Assembly: GCA_016710985.1 (NCBI GenBank)
Contig: JADJTX010000013.1
Span: 93,534 to 157,533 of the forward strand
DNA from: Ignavibacteria bacterium
GTDB taxonomy: Bacteria > Bacteroidota > Ignavibacteria > Tepidaquicellales > Tepidaquicellaceae
Length of the DNA stretch: 64,000 nt
Direction of reading: 5' to 3'
This document shows positions 35,683 to 46,958 of the stretch, piece after piece; the stretch's first letter is position 1, and every line of letters starts with the position of its first letter. The position numbers were made by a program, and so were the translations under genes. The notes beneath the pieces are model-generated. The model worked only from the letters and a program-made list of their open reading frames with translations. It had not been told where the DNA came from and did not search any database.

Positions 35683-37921
35683 ATGATTAATAATAAATCA
35701 TACAAAATTAACAGGAAAAGAATTTTCAGATTATTATTAACTGCATTTTTAATATTTGGCTTATCTGAAAGTTCTTTATCACAATGGGAGAAAATCAACA
35801 ATAGACATCAGCCTCTTAAAGTTCAGAATGTTAATAATTCTGCTATAAAAACCGGTAAAGATATTTTTTCCCAAAAGAAGAAAGAAGTTAACATAAATCA
35901 GCCGGTCGCTACACAAAGGATCAATAATTCTTTGTCTCAAACTCCTCAGAATAATTTTACTCAAAGAGAGATTGAAATTATGAACGAGATGAATAAATTA
36001 AAACAAAATGAAAGTTCAGTGAACGGGGAACAGATTCTTGAACTTCAGAGAGAATTAGAAGCTGTAAACAGCTCGACAATTACACGTCAGGAAACAAGTC
36101 CTATTGGTAATCTGATTCCTGCAAGCCGGTACAGTCCTGAGCAAACGGATAACCTGAGTCATTCATATATTTTGAGCAATGCCGGTAATTATGTAGCAGG
36201 GATCGCAACACAGGTCGAACAAAGAGGTCCCACCGCCGGTAAGATCTGGGTAGCTGTCGGACTGGCGAACGGTGATACAGGATTGTTTGCTATTCCCGAT
36301 TCGATAGGCATATACTATTCAAATAACAACGGAGCAACTTATAATCTGTATGCTGTGATAGCTTTCAGCTCACACAATAAAATTGAATGGGATAATATGG
36401 ATATGGAAATAATTGAAAATACATCGGGTACTAAATATCTTCACTTAGTTTTCGGATATGTAACAAACGGAGGTTATGGACAGAGCTTAATAGGATATAC
36501 AATTGTCTCGGCACCAACATTAGGATATGCCGGTTCTACTCTTTTCTTTCCCGGATACGATGCATCCAGTTATTATCAAATGCCTCGTATTACTTCTGAT
36601 AATGCAAGATATCTAAGTAATCCTTATATAACAATTGTAGTTACTCAGGATTCTATTGCTAATAATGAGCATTACTTCATGTCGAAAGTGTGCCGGGTGC
36701 TCAGCCCTTATACAGTAAGTCCTTCTGTCACTTATCTGCCAAAGAGCATATACAATGTTGCGCCGGGTCATAATTATGAAGTATTTACCGACGTAGCAAA
36801 TTTTCATAATGGAAATGATTCTCTTATATTCGTATTAAGCGCATACCCGGGGGTATGAACCATACATTTATCTTTACAAAGGTTTCAGCAATTCAACCGT
36901 TTATCCGGTGTACAGCGGAGTTCTCTCTCCGACCGGTGATAATCTTGAATATGCTAGAGTCGCATCAAGCGGAGGAACAAATCAGAAAAGCATGATGATT
37001 ACTTATTCGGACAACTATTTTAACACCGGTGACATGGATCAATGGATGCTTAGTACATCTGACCTTGATTACTGGTATGCAAGCAGTCTTGATTACACCA
37101 GCTATAATAATTCAAGATTCGGAGACATTGTCTCACGGAGAAATGTAAACGGAAGTTTTGCAATTACATTTAAGAACATTTACGGAAGTCTGGAGAATGT
37201 TTCCTCCTGCACTTTTAATGACGATGTTTTAAGCAGCTCAATCCATTCACTTAATACAGACTTTGCTAATTCGCTTGCTTCGCCGAAACCTGCTTTTAAA
37301 TATGAAAACGGAGACAGCTGCCTTACGATATGGAGCTATTATTATTCGGTATCATCTACCGGAGGGTGCTCGGCTTCGAACCTGTATCTGACTGTTGCGC
37401 TTGAAGGTCCTTATGATGAAGTTAATGATATACATCTTGGAAACGAAACGGCGGATGTTTTACTGGCTGAAACTTCACCTCCTTACAACATTGTAGATAC
37501 AGGATATGCCTATATTGAGTATCAGCGTTTGAGTAATGTCTTTGCATTTCCAAGATCACCTGCAGGAAATTACTATTTAATTGTGCGGCACAGGAATTCA
37601 CTTGAGACATGGAGTTCCGTGCCGGTAAGTATAAATACGACCAATCCCGCTTTTTATGATTTCACAATATCAGATGCACAGGCGTTTGGTAATAACCTGA
37701 CACTTCAGGGATCAAAGTGGTGCATATACAGCGGTGATGTTGACAGGAATAATGTGATCGATCTGAATGATGTACTGATGGTTTACAATGACGGTTTGAA
37801 TTTTATATTCGGAGACATATTGAATTCGGATTTGAACGGGGATGGTTTTGTAGACCTTAATGATGTACTCTTAGTTTATAATAATTCAGTAAATTTTATA
37901 GCAACAATAACGCCTCCGTAA
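35683..37921 (+). CDS. Large secreted protein with dockerin-like C-terminus, frame broken
   Basis: Two frames (35683-36858 and ~36850-37921) join when one G is removed from the G5 run near 36848-36852 (AYPG-YEPYIYLYKGF), giving ~745 residues. It has a signal peptide (LLLTAFLIFGLSESSLSQ), a coiled-coil-like segment (REIEIMNEMNKLKQNESSV), a propeller-like body (GKIWVAVGLANGDTG, IYYSNNNGATYNLY) and KHRNSLETWSS-type linker sequence. It ends in two dockerin-like loops (SGDVDRNNVIDLNDVLMVYN and SDLNGDGFVDLNDVLLVYNN). It is a tandem paralogue of the next gene. It is probably exported and surface-bound; its ligand is unknown. Confidence 0.8.
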
Positions 37922-37946
37922 TTTATTTCATTCCTTCTCAAAACCG

Positions 37947-37979
37947 GGGAGTCCTGATTTTTCAAGGCTCCCTTTTTTT
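37947..37979 (+). terminator. Rho-independent terminator
   Basis: GGGGAGTCC (37946-37954) pairs with GGCTCCC (37966-37972), with one mismatch, across an A/T loop, followed by seven T. It lies 25 bases after the stop of the preceding gene and separates the two tandem paralogues. Confidence 0.8.
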
Positions 37980-38030
37980 AAAATCACACATTGATATTAA
38001 ATTTTTGAACATAACATTAAACATAAAAAA

Positions 38031-40154
38031 ATGAATGCACGAATTACCGTAATTGTAATAATTGGAGTCATATTATTCATGAACACTGATTATTCATTTT
38101 CACAGGGAAAAAAGACACAGCCTCCTGAAGCTCCGGTAAGTATCAATAAAGACAATCCGAGAGATTTAGAAATTAAAGATACTGATCCGGAAATCAAAAA
38201 TACTTTATCCTTAATTGAACAACAAATGATGGATGCAAAAAAGAACGGTGATGTAAATAAAGTTGTGCAGTTGCAAAGTGAGAGAGACAAGTTATCCGGT
38301 TCAGTAACAATGTCAGGCGAACCAATGGAAATGAAGTTAATACCACCTGATGGAAACACAATCACTCCTGATAACATAAATGCCGGACTTGTCTCATCTG
38401 CCACCGGAGTAAAAGGAATCAGCACCTGTACCGAGCAAATCGGCTCTACTGCTTCAAGGATCTGGACAGCATTTGTTTACGGTCCTCAAAGCGGCGCTGT
38501 GACAGATCATCTGCGTTTGTGTTATTCTGACGACGGTGGAAAGACCTGGACTGAAAAAGCTACCATAACGTTTTCACCCGGCAACAGGATGTGGCAGGAT
38601 CAGATAGACATTGAACTGATTGAAAACTCAACCGGTGATAAATTTATCTGGGTAGCGTTTGGATATGCAGCTAATAATTATTCCGGTGTTTACAGAATCG
38701 GAGTTACGATTGTCAGGATCACGGGAGAGCTTAACTTTGCCGGATATACATTGAACTGGCCCGGGGCAGTGTCTACAAATTATTACTGGAAGCCAAGAAT
38801 TGTCTCGGACAATGAAGCATATCGTTCAAATCCGTGGGTGTACATTACAACCTGCTTTGACAGTGCTGTAGCAGGCGGATACAGATCGGGAGAGAAGGTT
38901 GCAATATGCTACTCCCCTTATACTGTTGTACCTGCTTTTACTTATAAGCCGGTTCCATTCTTAGGATTATTATTCAGGTATCCTGTGGATTACTATTGTG
39001 ACATTGCCTTCTACAGAAACGGCGGGCAGGATTCCATTTTAGTAATTGAATCAAGCCTGCAGGATTCCTCAAGAATAGTTTTAGCAAAGACATCCATAGG
39101 AAATTTTGTATCCGGATCTTTTGCAACTTATGCCGGCACGATCGGCGCATTGGGATCAAGACGATATCAGGCTTACATTGCTTCGGCAGGCGGATATAAT
39201 AATTTGATGATCATCAACATGCGGAAATATTCTCCTACGGACTGGGACATTGAATATTTTGTATCAACAAACGGAAGCGGAGGCTGGTCAAGCGGTTATG
39301 TAGATTACAGAAGTAACAATTCCACAAGAGCTGATATCACAGGATTCAGAAGCGCTCCGGGATTCTATTCGTGCGCTTCTTCTGAAATTACAGCGGGTTT
39401 TGTTCCGGTAGTTTATACATCTGCAGTAAATAATATCTGGGGAGGAATTGTCACACAGATGAATCATAAGATCACAAACCCATACACAGCGCAGCCAAGA
39501 GCCGGTGTAAGATACGGTCCTGAAGATGAAAGCTGTTTTGCCTTGTGGACTGAATACAGCGGAAGCACAAATGTCTGGGCATCAGTTGGTTGTTCAGGAC
39601 CTGCAAATGCATTCAGAAATGTTTTTTTCCGGGGAGTTATTGAAGGGCTCTGGGATGCACCTGCCGATACTATGAAAAGCGATACGATGACACTATATTT
39701 AAGAAATGCAAATTCACCTTACGTTCTGGAAGATTCTGCCAAAGCATTTTTAACGAATGACGGTTACGGGGATTTCTGGTTTATTAATGCATATGATCTT
39801 ACTAACTATTACATAATTGCTAAGCACAGAAATTCACTTGAGACATGGAGTGCTGATGCAGTTAATTTTAATCCGGTTTTTGCAGAATATAATTTTGCCA
39901 ATGATCCTTCACAATCATTTGGAAATAACGTTACTCAGGTTGATACAGATCCTTTGTATGCTTTTTACAGCGGAGATGTAAATAATGACGGAGCCATCGA
40001 TCTGTCTGATGTAATTTTAATCAGCAATGATGCAAATGTATTTTTTAACGGTTACATAATTACAGATATCAACGGAGACTATCTGGCAGATTTAGCCGAT
40101 GTATTGATGGCTTATAATAATTCGAGTAATTTTGTCAGTGTGATAAAACCGTAA
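38031..40154 (+). CDS. Large secreted propeller protein with dockerin-like C-terminus
   Basis: An intact 707-residue paralogue of the 35683 gene, with a signal peptide ending near FMNTDYSFSQG. A short coiled-coil segment follows (SLIEQQMMDAKKNGDVNKVV), then a propeller-like body with TASRIWTAFVYGPQSG and CYSDDGGKTWTEKA (Asp-box). The shared linker is AKHRNSLETWSADAV. The end is two calcium-loop repeats, SGDVNNDGAIDLSDVILISN and TDINGDYLADLADVLMAYNN. These loops match dockerin type I (DxNxDGxxDxxD), implying Ca2+ binding. Being unbroken, it is the reference for the three-member group here. Confidence 0.82.
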   Translation: MNARITVIVIIGVILFMNTDYSFSQGKKTQPPEAPVSINKDNPRDLEIKDTDPEIKNTLSLIEQQMMDAKKNGDVNKVVQLQSERDKLSGSVTMSGEPMEMKLIPPDGNTITPDNINAGLVSSATGVKGISTCTEQIGSTASRIWTAFVYGPQSGAVTDHLRLCYSDDGGKTWTEKATITFSPGNRMWQDQIDIELIENSTGDKFIWVAFGYAANNYSGVYRIGVTIVRITGELNFAGYTLNWPGAVSTNYYWKPRIVSDNEAYRSNPWVYITTCFDSAVAGGYRSGEKVAICYSPYTVVPAFTYKPVPFLGLLFRYPVDYYCDIAFYRNGGQDSILVIESSLQDSSRIVLAKTSIGNFVSGSFATYAGTIGALGSRRYQAYIASAGGYNNLMIINMRKYSPTDWDIEYFVSTNGSGGWSSGYVDYRSNNSTRADITGFRSAPGFYSCASSEITAGFVPVVYTSAVNNIWGGIVTQMNHKITNPYTAQPRAGVRYGPEDESCFALWTEYSGSTNVWASVGCSGPANAFRNVFFRGVIEGLWDAPADTMKSDTMTLYLRNANSPYVLEDSAKAFLTNDGYGDFWFINAYDLTNYYIIAKHRNSLETWSADAVNFNPVFAEYNFANDPSQSFGNNVTQVDTDPLYAFYSGDVNNDGAIDLSDVILISNDANVFFNGYIITDINGDYLADLADVLMAYNNSSNFVSVIKP

Positions 40155-40258
40155 GACGCGAGACGTGAGACGCGAGACGTGAGACGTTTGACGTTTGACG
40201 TCAGACGTGAAACGTGAGACGTCAAACGTCAAACGTCAAATTCAAACGTCAAATTACG
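40155..40258. repeat. Heptamer array, units GAGACGT / TTGACGT / AAACGTC
   Basis: About 14 7-mers (GACGCGA, GACGTGA, GACGTTT and reverse-oriented AAACGTC) begin at the stop codon between convergent genes. The unit is closely related to the TCTGACG heptamer found inside the gene at 21157. Confidence 0.92.
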
Positions 40259-40311
40259 AAAATTTTTGAACTATTAATTATTAATTATTAATTTATTAAT
40301 TATTAATTATT

Positions 40312-43119
40312 TTATTTCAGGATCATCATCTTTCTTGTCATCTGAAAGTCACCGGCTCCTATCATATAAAAGTAAATTCCGCTTGCAAGATTCGAAGCGG
40401 TAAAATCAACTGTATGGTAACCAGCTGTTTTAAATTCATTTATTAAAGTTGAAACTACCCGCCCTGAAATGTCATAGACAACCAAACTTATTTTTCCATC
40501 GTCCGGTAATTCAAAATCTATCTTAGTTACCGGATTGAATGGATTCGGATAGTTCTGCGATAAGCTATATTTATTTGGCATTCCGACTTCTACTTCATCT
40601 GTCAGATTGAAATATGTGAAGTTACCGTTGAAATCTGTTTGCTTTATCCTGTAATTATATTTTCCGGAATTTAATCTTTCAGAGAATGAATAATTCTTTA
40701 TACTGATTGTACTTCCGTTACCCGCTACACTGCCTGTTTTGATCCATTCACTTTCCGCTGAGGATCTTTCAATATCAAACCCGGCGTTATTTATCTCGAT
40801 TGATGTTGACCAGTTTAAAGTAACTTTGTCTTTCAGTATATTTGATGTGAATGCTGAAAGTTCTACAGGAAGCGGGCCTTCATTGAACTGCCCTCTGATT
40901 TCCCCGCCGGGGAATACAGTTGTGTGAATATCAACATACCACAGACCGTCCATAAACTGAGATTCCTGTTCGGAAGTAAGAACATATGAGTTAGCGTAAT
41001 GTCCGGATGTTATCCCTGTTTGAAATCCTCCAAATTCAATCTGAACGGGAGCATTGAAACCTGAAGAAGCAGGTCCATGGAAGTGAGCTGAGGTTGTTGT
41101 ACCGAGCAGTCCGGCAAAGATAAGATCAAAGTTCAGGATTTTTGTTGATAAATTGTATGTACCCGTCACGGCACCAATCCCCTGCGATGAATTTGGTGGT
41201 ACCACTGAAAACCCGCTAAGCTGTGTGCCAAAAATAATTATAAGACCACCGCCTGTTGTCGTGAAATTCCAGGTATTTGAAAGAAAAATATTACCTGAAA
41301 GATACTTTACTTTAATCCGCCAGTAATAGGTTGTGGAATTGATCAATCCGGTGATTGTTTTAAATGTATCAGTAAGTGTAGAATCATTTATGATCAGATT
41401 GCTTAATGAAGGATCTGTTGAAACCTGCAATACATAGTTTACTGCGCTGTCCGCTTTATGCCATTTGAAATTCGTATTAACAGGATTATTAAATGAATTA
41501 TTTACGGGACTAATTAAAATCCCCATAGTAGTAAAGCTCCATTGAGGAGAAAAAGAAAAATATTCAGAATCATTTTTTGCCGACACTTTCCAGTAATAGC
41601 GTGTATCCGGAATTAAGCTGCCGATGGTTTTGAAGCTGTCTGTTATTGCAGAATCATTGAAAATAATATTACTGAAGTTCTGATCTGAAGCAACCTGAAG
41701 CCTGTAAGTTAACGCCTGACTGTTTTTATACCAGATACACTTCACATTAAAAGGAACATTATTAGCATTATTTCCGGGACTGCTTAGTATCAGAGGCGCC
41801 GGATATGTATTAAAACTTCTTACACCTGAGCTTGATGTAAAAACAGAATCCAATATTGGCGTAACTTTCCAGTAGTAAGCTGCATTCGAAACAATATTGT
41901 TAACTATCCTGAAAGTATCTGTTATAGTTGAATCTGTATAAATAATACCAGTAAAGTCCGGATCGTTTGCTATATCCAGTCTGTATCTCACACCCGAACC
42001 GGTGTTCACTTCTGTCATCAATGTACCTGAATTAAAATTTTCTTTTAAAAAAATATTATCAGATTTTTCGGAAGCTAAAATTACAGGACCGGGAGATGCA
42101 GCCGTTCCTGCGCTATGCCACGAAAAAGTTATCGGCAAAGGTACATAAGAAGCACTGTCAGGCGGATAATCTAACACAGCCTGAACAGAACCGGTTCTGA
42201 AGATCCAGATATCTGAATATGTAAAATACATTGAATCATTCCTGCCTGAAACTTTCCAGTAATAAGTCAAATCCGGACTCAGGGTACTTACAGTCGCAAA
42301 TGTATCAGCTAATACTGAATCATTGAAAACAATACTGCTGAAGTTTATGTCGGTTGAAATCTGCAGCTTGTAAGATTTGGCATTGATCGAACTTTTCCAG
42401 GAAAAATCTATGTATCTCAGATTAGTAGATGAATTGTATTCCGGACTGATCAGATATGTCTGTAAAATTCCGCTTGTATCTTCAACATAATAATGGTTAA
42501 CGATTGTATCCGACAATATGACTGCTGCCTGATTTGGGAAATTTAAGCTGTCAACAGTTGGAGGATATGGAAGAAAAAATGCCATCAGTGTATTTGGAGT
42601 TGTTCCGAGTTTGAACTTTAAATTCAGTGGTGCCGGATTGAATGCGATCATATTCGTCCGCAGTTTGAAAGTAAGTATCTTAGTTCCGGGATAGGAGCCG
42701 CTGATAAAATAATTAGTCAGGGAGCTGGGTAAGTTTCCCGAAGTTTTAAGATATCCGTTAACGGAATCTACCTGAAATGAAGGTGGTCTGAGCTCAGGAG
42801 GCAGATCACTTCCACCCGGAACCAGTCCGAAAATTAAATTCCCTCCGGGTTTATGAATCAGTTTATTATAACTAAAAACAAACTGAGCTGCACAATATTC
42901 GAAATCATACACATCAGGCTGACCCTGATTCGTCTGCTGCATGTAAAGTTCAAATGTAATTATACTGTCCTGTCCGCTTCCTCCGGGATGTCTGAGGATA
43001 TTTCTGACAGTCAGATTGAAAGTAGGATTAATTCCGGCTGATGCTAATTCATTGAGAAGGAATATATTAAAAGTTATAAAGAGAACTGATGCTTTGAAGT
43101 ATTTATAAAATTCTTTCAT
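40312..43119 (-). CDS. Giant secreted protein: cohesin-like N-terminus, FnIII-like repeats, CHRD domain, T9SS sorting domain
   Basis: A 935-residue protein with a signal peptide. Residues ~30-200 are a beta-rich module (YCAAQFVFSYNKLIHKPGG ... GTKILTFKLRTN) resembling cohesin/CBM-like folds. Four to five repeats follow of the type YKLQISTDINFSSIVFNDS ... TYYWKVSGRND, which are FnIII-like. Then comes a CHRD domain (GAVTGTYNLSTKILNFDLIF, SAHFHGPA, GGEIRGQFN) and a C-terminal T9SS type A domain (LSQNYPNPFNPVTKIDFELP). CHRD and FnIII modules are typical of surface adhesion or matrix proteins. The cohesin resemblance is my inference. Confidence 0.82.
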   Translation of the reverse strand: MKEFYKYFKASVLFITFNIFLLNELASAGINPTFNLTVRNILRHPGGSGQDSIITFELYMQQTNQGQPDVYDFEYCAAQFVFSYNKLIHKPGGNLIFGLVPGGSDLPPELRPPSFQVDSVNGYLKTSGNLPSSLTNYFISGSYPGTKILTFKLRTNMIAFNPAPLNLKFKLGTTPNTLMAFFLPYPPTVDSLNFPNQAAVILSDTIVNHYYVEDTSGILQTYLISPEYNSSTNLRYIDFSWKSSINAKSYKLQISTDINFSSIVFNDSVLADTFATVSTLSPDLTYYWKVSGRNDSMYFTYSDIWIFRTGSVQAVLDYPPDSASYVPLPITFSWHSAGTAASPGPVILASEKSDNIFLKENFNSGTLMTEVNTGSGVRYRLDIANDPDFTGIIYTDSTITDTFRIVNNIVSNAAYYWKVTPILDSVFTSSSGVRSFNTYPAPLILSSPGNNANNVPFNVKCIWYKNSQALTYRLQVASDQNFSNIIFNDSAITDSFKTIGSLIPDTRYYWKVSAKNDSEYFSFSPQWSFTTMGILISPVNNSFNNPVNTNFKWHKADSAVNYVLQVSTDPSLSNLIINDSTLTDTFKTITGLINSTTYYWRIKVKYLSGNIFLSNTWNFTTTGGGLIIIFGTQLSGFSVVPPNSSQGIGAVTGTYNLSTKILNFDLIFAGLLGTTTSAHFHGPASSGFNAPVQIEFGGFQTGITSGHYANSYVLTSEQESQFMDGLWYVDIHTTVFPGGEIRGQFNEGPLPVELSAFTSNILKDKVTLNWSTSIEINNAGFDIERSSAESEWIKTGSVAGNGSTISIKNYSFSERLNSGKYNYRIKQTDFNGNFTYFNLTDEVEVGMPNKYSLSQNYPNPFNPVTKIDFELPDDGKISLVVYDISGRVVSTLINEFKTAGYHTVDFTASNLASGIYFYMIGAGDFQMTRKMMILK

Positions 43120-43402
43120 AATGCTTTGTTTTGATTATTAAAGATTAATATAAATATAATATTAATCCTAACTAAATCCTAACAAGGATGAGTATTAAAA
43201 AGATTTTTATTAATAGTGTCCAAAAAATTTTTAAGAAAGTTAAAATTGTTGATAATATATTTTTATTCAATTTTTTAAACTTCTTTTGAAAAATATCTAT
43301 ATCGTCAAACTGATTCATTTAGAAAAATTACTTATACCGCAAAGCACATTGAAGAAGACAAATCCCAAATCCAACATTCAAAATTCCAAATGCTGTCAGT
43401 TA

Positions 43403-45118
43403 CTAAAGCCTGCCTGCTATGACAATTGGCTTTTTGACTACATCCGCATTTCCGCCTCCGGCATCTATTGCTTCAATTAACAGGATATAGATTCCTATCC
43501 GGAGCTTCTTATTGTCATCACCTAATCCGTTGAAGATAATTGTGCCTTCACTTCCGGTAATCTGATTATTTGCAAGCTCCCTGACTAACCTCCCCTGATA
43601 TCAAAAAACTTTCACTCTCATCTGAGCGAAGGAAGAGCTAAGCTTATATTTTATCAGAGAAAAATCTTCATGCCCGTCACCGTCCGGAGAAAAGGATTAG
43701 GACTGACAGTTACTGAGGAATTAGAGCTTACACCCCCTGTAAAAATACTATTCCTTAATCCCGGTGTTCCGCCTCTTATATCCGTACACGAGCTCCAGTT
43801 ACTTTTATCATTTGATCTGAATCCGGGATAAATTCTTTCAAGTGAAATTCCTTTTGTATCAGGCAGCTCAGGATTATTCCACTCAGGATTGTATTCAACA
43901 GCGTCGATTAAATTATTCAGACTGTCAGTTATTGAAATGTTTTCTCCCGAATTATTTAAACTAATCCCCGAAGATATTTTTACTTTCTGATTTTCATTTG
44001 GTAATTTCAGGTATTCAAACGCTGAGTAAATAGTACTGTCACGTGCAAGAATAAAGTAGTCACCGGGATTCATATACATGTCTGATGCAGATAATGTAAC
44101 AGTTGTTGATACCTCTTTATACTTCCACCCTTTAATATTTATACTCTGTCCTGAAGCATTATATAACTCAATCCACTCCAGGTTGGTCAGAAAGCGGATC
44201 ATACATTATCTCATTAATGATCAGGCTGCCGCCGATTCCGGTCTGACTGCTTACATACACTCTTCTTATCTGAATGTTGTTCAATGTATCCTCATCCTGA
44301 GCATATTTAACTTTGGCAATAAATTGTTTATGACCGGTATCAATGTTTTGAACAGCATAATTATAAATAACTGAATCCGAATAGCTTAATGAAGTGAATA
44401 AATTTGAGTTCATTAATTCATTGTCGCCGGGAATACTGTCGAAGTTTATGTCTTTATAGATATTTAATGAAAAATTATTTGCGGTATTCAGTCCGGTATT
44501 TTTTATTATAAAATTCATTTCAAGTGCTTCCCCTGCTGATGGGAAAAGAGGAGAGATATTAAATGATTTTAAGTAAAGATCAAACGGCTTTGGTGTGATT
44601 GAATTGTTTTTACCCGGTGTGGCATGCAGGGGATCAACTGATGTTCCCCAGTTTGAGGAGTTATTTGAAGCGCCTTCTGAAATCATTCTTTCCAAAGAAA
44701 ACCCTCCCGCGTTCCCGCCCCATGAAGTCAGATAAGAAACAGAGTCGTTTCTTATGTTCGCAGAATCAATGACTATTACATTATCTCCGGAGTTGTTCAA
44801 TGCGCTCCATGCAGTCTGAATTATTCTTCCTGTCATTAAAGGAAATTGAGTTTTTAATTTGTTTGAATCCTGACAAATGACAATGTATGAATTTGAATTC
44901 AAAATGAGATTCTGCCCAGTGATTGTTCTCAAAGACGCAGTGGCATCTTTCCATTTCCAGTTCTTTAAACTGACTGAGGTATTTCCCGTGTTGTATAATT
45001 CAAACCATTCATTTGTTGCATCGGACGGCGCATACATTATCTCGTTGATTACAATTTGTGAAAATGAGTCTGTATAAATTAAAAAGATCATTGTGATTAT
45101 AATACCTGTTGTCTTCAT
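43403..45118 (-). CDS. Lamin-tail-domain surface protein with FlgD-like C-terminus, frame broken
   Basis: One gene split into three frames: 45118-44168, 44202-43654, and a tail to 43403. It has a signal peptide, a first lamin-tail (LTD) domain (IVINEIMYAPSDATNEWFEL), a CARDB-like segment (SPLFPSAGEALEMNFIIKNT), and a second LTD (LIINEIMYDPLSDQPG continuing as LEWIELYNASGQSINIKGW). The end is a FlgD-like Ig sorting segment (LVRELANNQITGSEGTIIF ... GIYILLIEAIDAGG). Shifts lie near 44180, 43650 and 43600. LTDs occur in bacterial surface proteins and nucleases; no nuclease motif is visible here. Confidence 0.75.
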
Positions 45119-45236
45119 GATTTTCTTATTTAAATTTAAATTAACACATCAATAAATTTAATTCATTGAATGCTTAAGATATTTTCGACAATTTAAATCA
45201 AACAATTTTAAATCTCAAATTTAAATTCTTCAATTT

Positions 45237-46127
45237 GTGAAATCGTATATTCCGAAATATCTGTTACTGTTAATTTTATTCCTTATAAGTACAAGCTGTA
45301 ATTCTCAGTCTGAGAATCCAAAGTATGCAGTTGCCGTTCTTAACACACCGGTTCTCAATACAAGTGATTTCGAATCTGTATTCGGAGGAGCAAACGGATC
45401 AAGAGTAAAGTTAGATAAAAGAGGATTCATAGGCGAAATGGAATTCATTGCTTTTCCGAATACTGTTTTTGAGATAATGGAAGTTATCCCAAAAGAGGAT
45501 CATAACATTTTCAGAATTAAGACTTCAGATTATCAGTATAATTCTGCTGATTTGTTCATTGACAGCAGGTTTGTTAAAACACTTGATACTTTACCTAATG
45601 ATAGAGTACAGTCATTGCCTGACAAAAATGAAATTCTGAACAAACTGAATTCTCTTGACGGTTACGGATACATGTGGGGAGGAAATTACGGAGACGGTAT
45701 CGAACAGCTTCTTGAGTTTTACCGGCCGCAATACGAGCTTGACAATTCAACAAAAGACTTATGGTGCCTCAGGGGAGTTGACTGCTCAGGGCTTATCTAT
45801 CAGGCAACTAACGGCTCCACTCCGAGAAATACTTCTTCATTAATTAATTTCGGAACAGGGCTTGAAATTGCAGGTCTATCAGCATCTGAGATTACATCAA
45901 TGCTCCAGCCGCTGGATCTGATCGTATGGAACGGACACGTGATAATTGTTTTTGATGAGAATACTGTAATTGAAAGCACTGGAGGTGAAGGTGTTCACAA
46001 AAGTGATTTGCTCTCAAGACTTAAAAGTGTAATGAAAGAAAAAACCCCGGTCAATGACTGGGGCTCTACTTCCGGAAAACGTTTCGTTATAAGACGATGG
46101 CTTTTGAACATGAGCAATGAACAATAA
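45237..46127 (+). CDS. NlpC/P60-family (C40) lipoprotein peptidase
   Basis: A 296-residue protein with a signal ending in lipobox ISTSC, so probably lipid-anchored. An SH3b-like region (residues ~30-110) precedes the NlpC/P60 domain: YMWGGNYGDG, then DCSGLIYQATN with the catalytic Cys, LDLIVWNGHVIIVFD with the His, and VIESTGGEGVHKS. These enzymes cleave gamma-D-Glu-diamino acid bonds in peptidoglycan stems. The start is GTG. The last residues MSNEQ and the stop are encoded by the beginning of a heptamer array. Confidence 0.87.
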   Translation: MKSYIPKYLLLLILFLISTSCNSQSENPKYAVAVLNTPVLNTSDFESVFGGANGSRVKLDKRGFIGEMEFIAFPNTVFEIMEVIPKEDHNIFRIKTSDYQYNSADLFIDSRFVKTLDTLPNDRVQSLPDKNEILNKLNSLDGYGYMWGGNYGDGIEQLLEFYRPQYELDNSTKDLWCLRGVDCSGLIYQATNGSTPRNTSSLINFGTGLEIAGLSASEITSMLQPLDLIVWNGHVIIVFDENTVIESTGGEGVHKSDLLSRLKSVMKEKTPVNDWGSTSGKRFVIRRWLLNMSNEQ

Positions 46128-46145
46128 AAGGTTTAATACAGAAAT

Positions 46146-46186
46146 TAATTTTTAATCATTGCTCATTCCTCATTCCTCATTGTTAA
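46146..46186. repeat. Heptamer array, units TCATTGC / TCATTCC
   Basis: Five 7-mers between convergent genes. Confidence 0.85.
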
Positions 46187-46894
46187 TTACTTCCTGTCTC
46201 CAAGTATTCTCAGCATAAATAAAAACATGTTAATAAAGTCAAGATAAAGAGTCAAGGCTCCCATTACTGCGCCTTTCTTTCCCTGCTCAGAATCAAAGTC
46301 AGTTGACTGGCTCATTTTTTTTATTCTCTGAGTATCATAAGCTGTTAATCCTACAAAAATTATTACTCCGGCATAACTGATGATCCAGTTCAAAGTATTG
46401 CTCTTTAAAAATATATTCACAACTGACGCAATGATAAGTCCAATTAAAGCCATGAAAAAATACGTTCCGAACTTTGACAGATCCATCTTTGTCATGTATC
46501 CGAAAACGCTGACCGAACCAAACATAGCCGCGCAGATGAAAAAGGTAGATGCGATCGATCCGCCTGTATAAACTAAAAACAATACTGAAAATGTCAGACC
46601 GGTCAGTGCTGCATAAAGAAAGAATGCACCTATGGCAACTCCTGACGGAATTTTATTTATTGCAAAGGTTAATCCCATTACTACCAAAAGCTGAGCTATG
46701 AATAATCCGAAATAAATAACAGGGCTGCCCATTATTACATTTACGAAACTTGAATTGGCTGTACCGTATGCTATGATCCCGGTCAGCGCCAGCCCCATTG
46801 CCATCCAGTTATATACATTAAGCAAGAACTTACGTGTAGTTTCTGTTGTAAATGAAGCGTCAACAGCACCGGTATTATTAAAAAACTGATTCAT
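46187..46894 (-). CDS. Bax inhibitor-1 / YccA-family membrane protein
   Basis: A 235-residue protein with seven TM helices. The BI-1 hallmark lies in the fifth to seventh helices: ISYAGVIIFVGLTAYDTQRIKKM and GALTLYLDFINMFLFMLRIL. The N-terminus (ASFTTETTRKFLLNVYNWM) is typical of YbhL/YccA. Family members are pH-sensitive calcium leak channels or modulate FtsH-type proteolysis in bacteria. Full length and well conserved. Confidence 0.9.
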   Translation of the reverse strand: MNQFFNNTGAVDASFTTETTRKFLLNVYNWMAMGLALTGIIAYGTANSSFVNVIMGSPVIYFGLFIAQLLVVMGLTFAINKIPSGVAIGAFFLYAALTGLTFSVLFLVYTGGSIASTFFICAAMFGSVSVFGYMTKMDLSKFGTYFFMALIGLIIASVVNIFLKSNTLNWIISYAGVIIFVGLTAYDTQRIKKMSQSTDFDSEQGKKGAVMGALTLYLDFINMFLFMLRILGDRK

Positions 46895-46958
46895 TATGAT
46901 TTTCTCCTTAAATTTTTAAACGCAAATTAGAATAAATTTTTCACATATAAAATTCCAA

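Noticed and set aside
43286..43480. 64-residue plus-strand open frame
   Set aside because: Overlaps the 3' end of the lamin-tail gene on the other strand and has no coding features.
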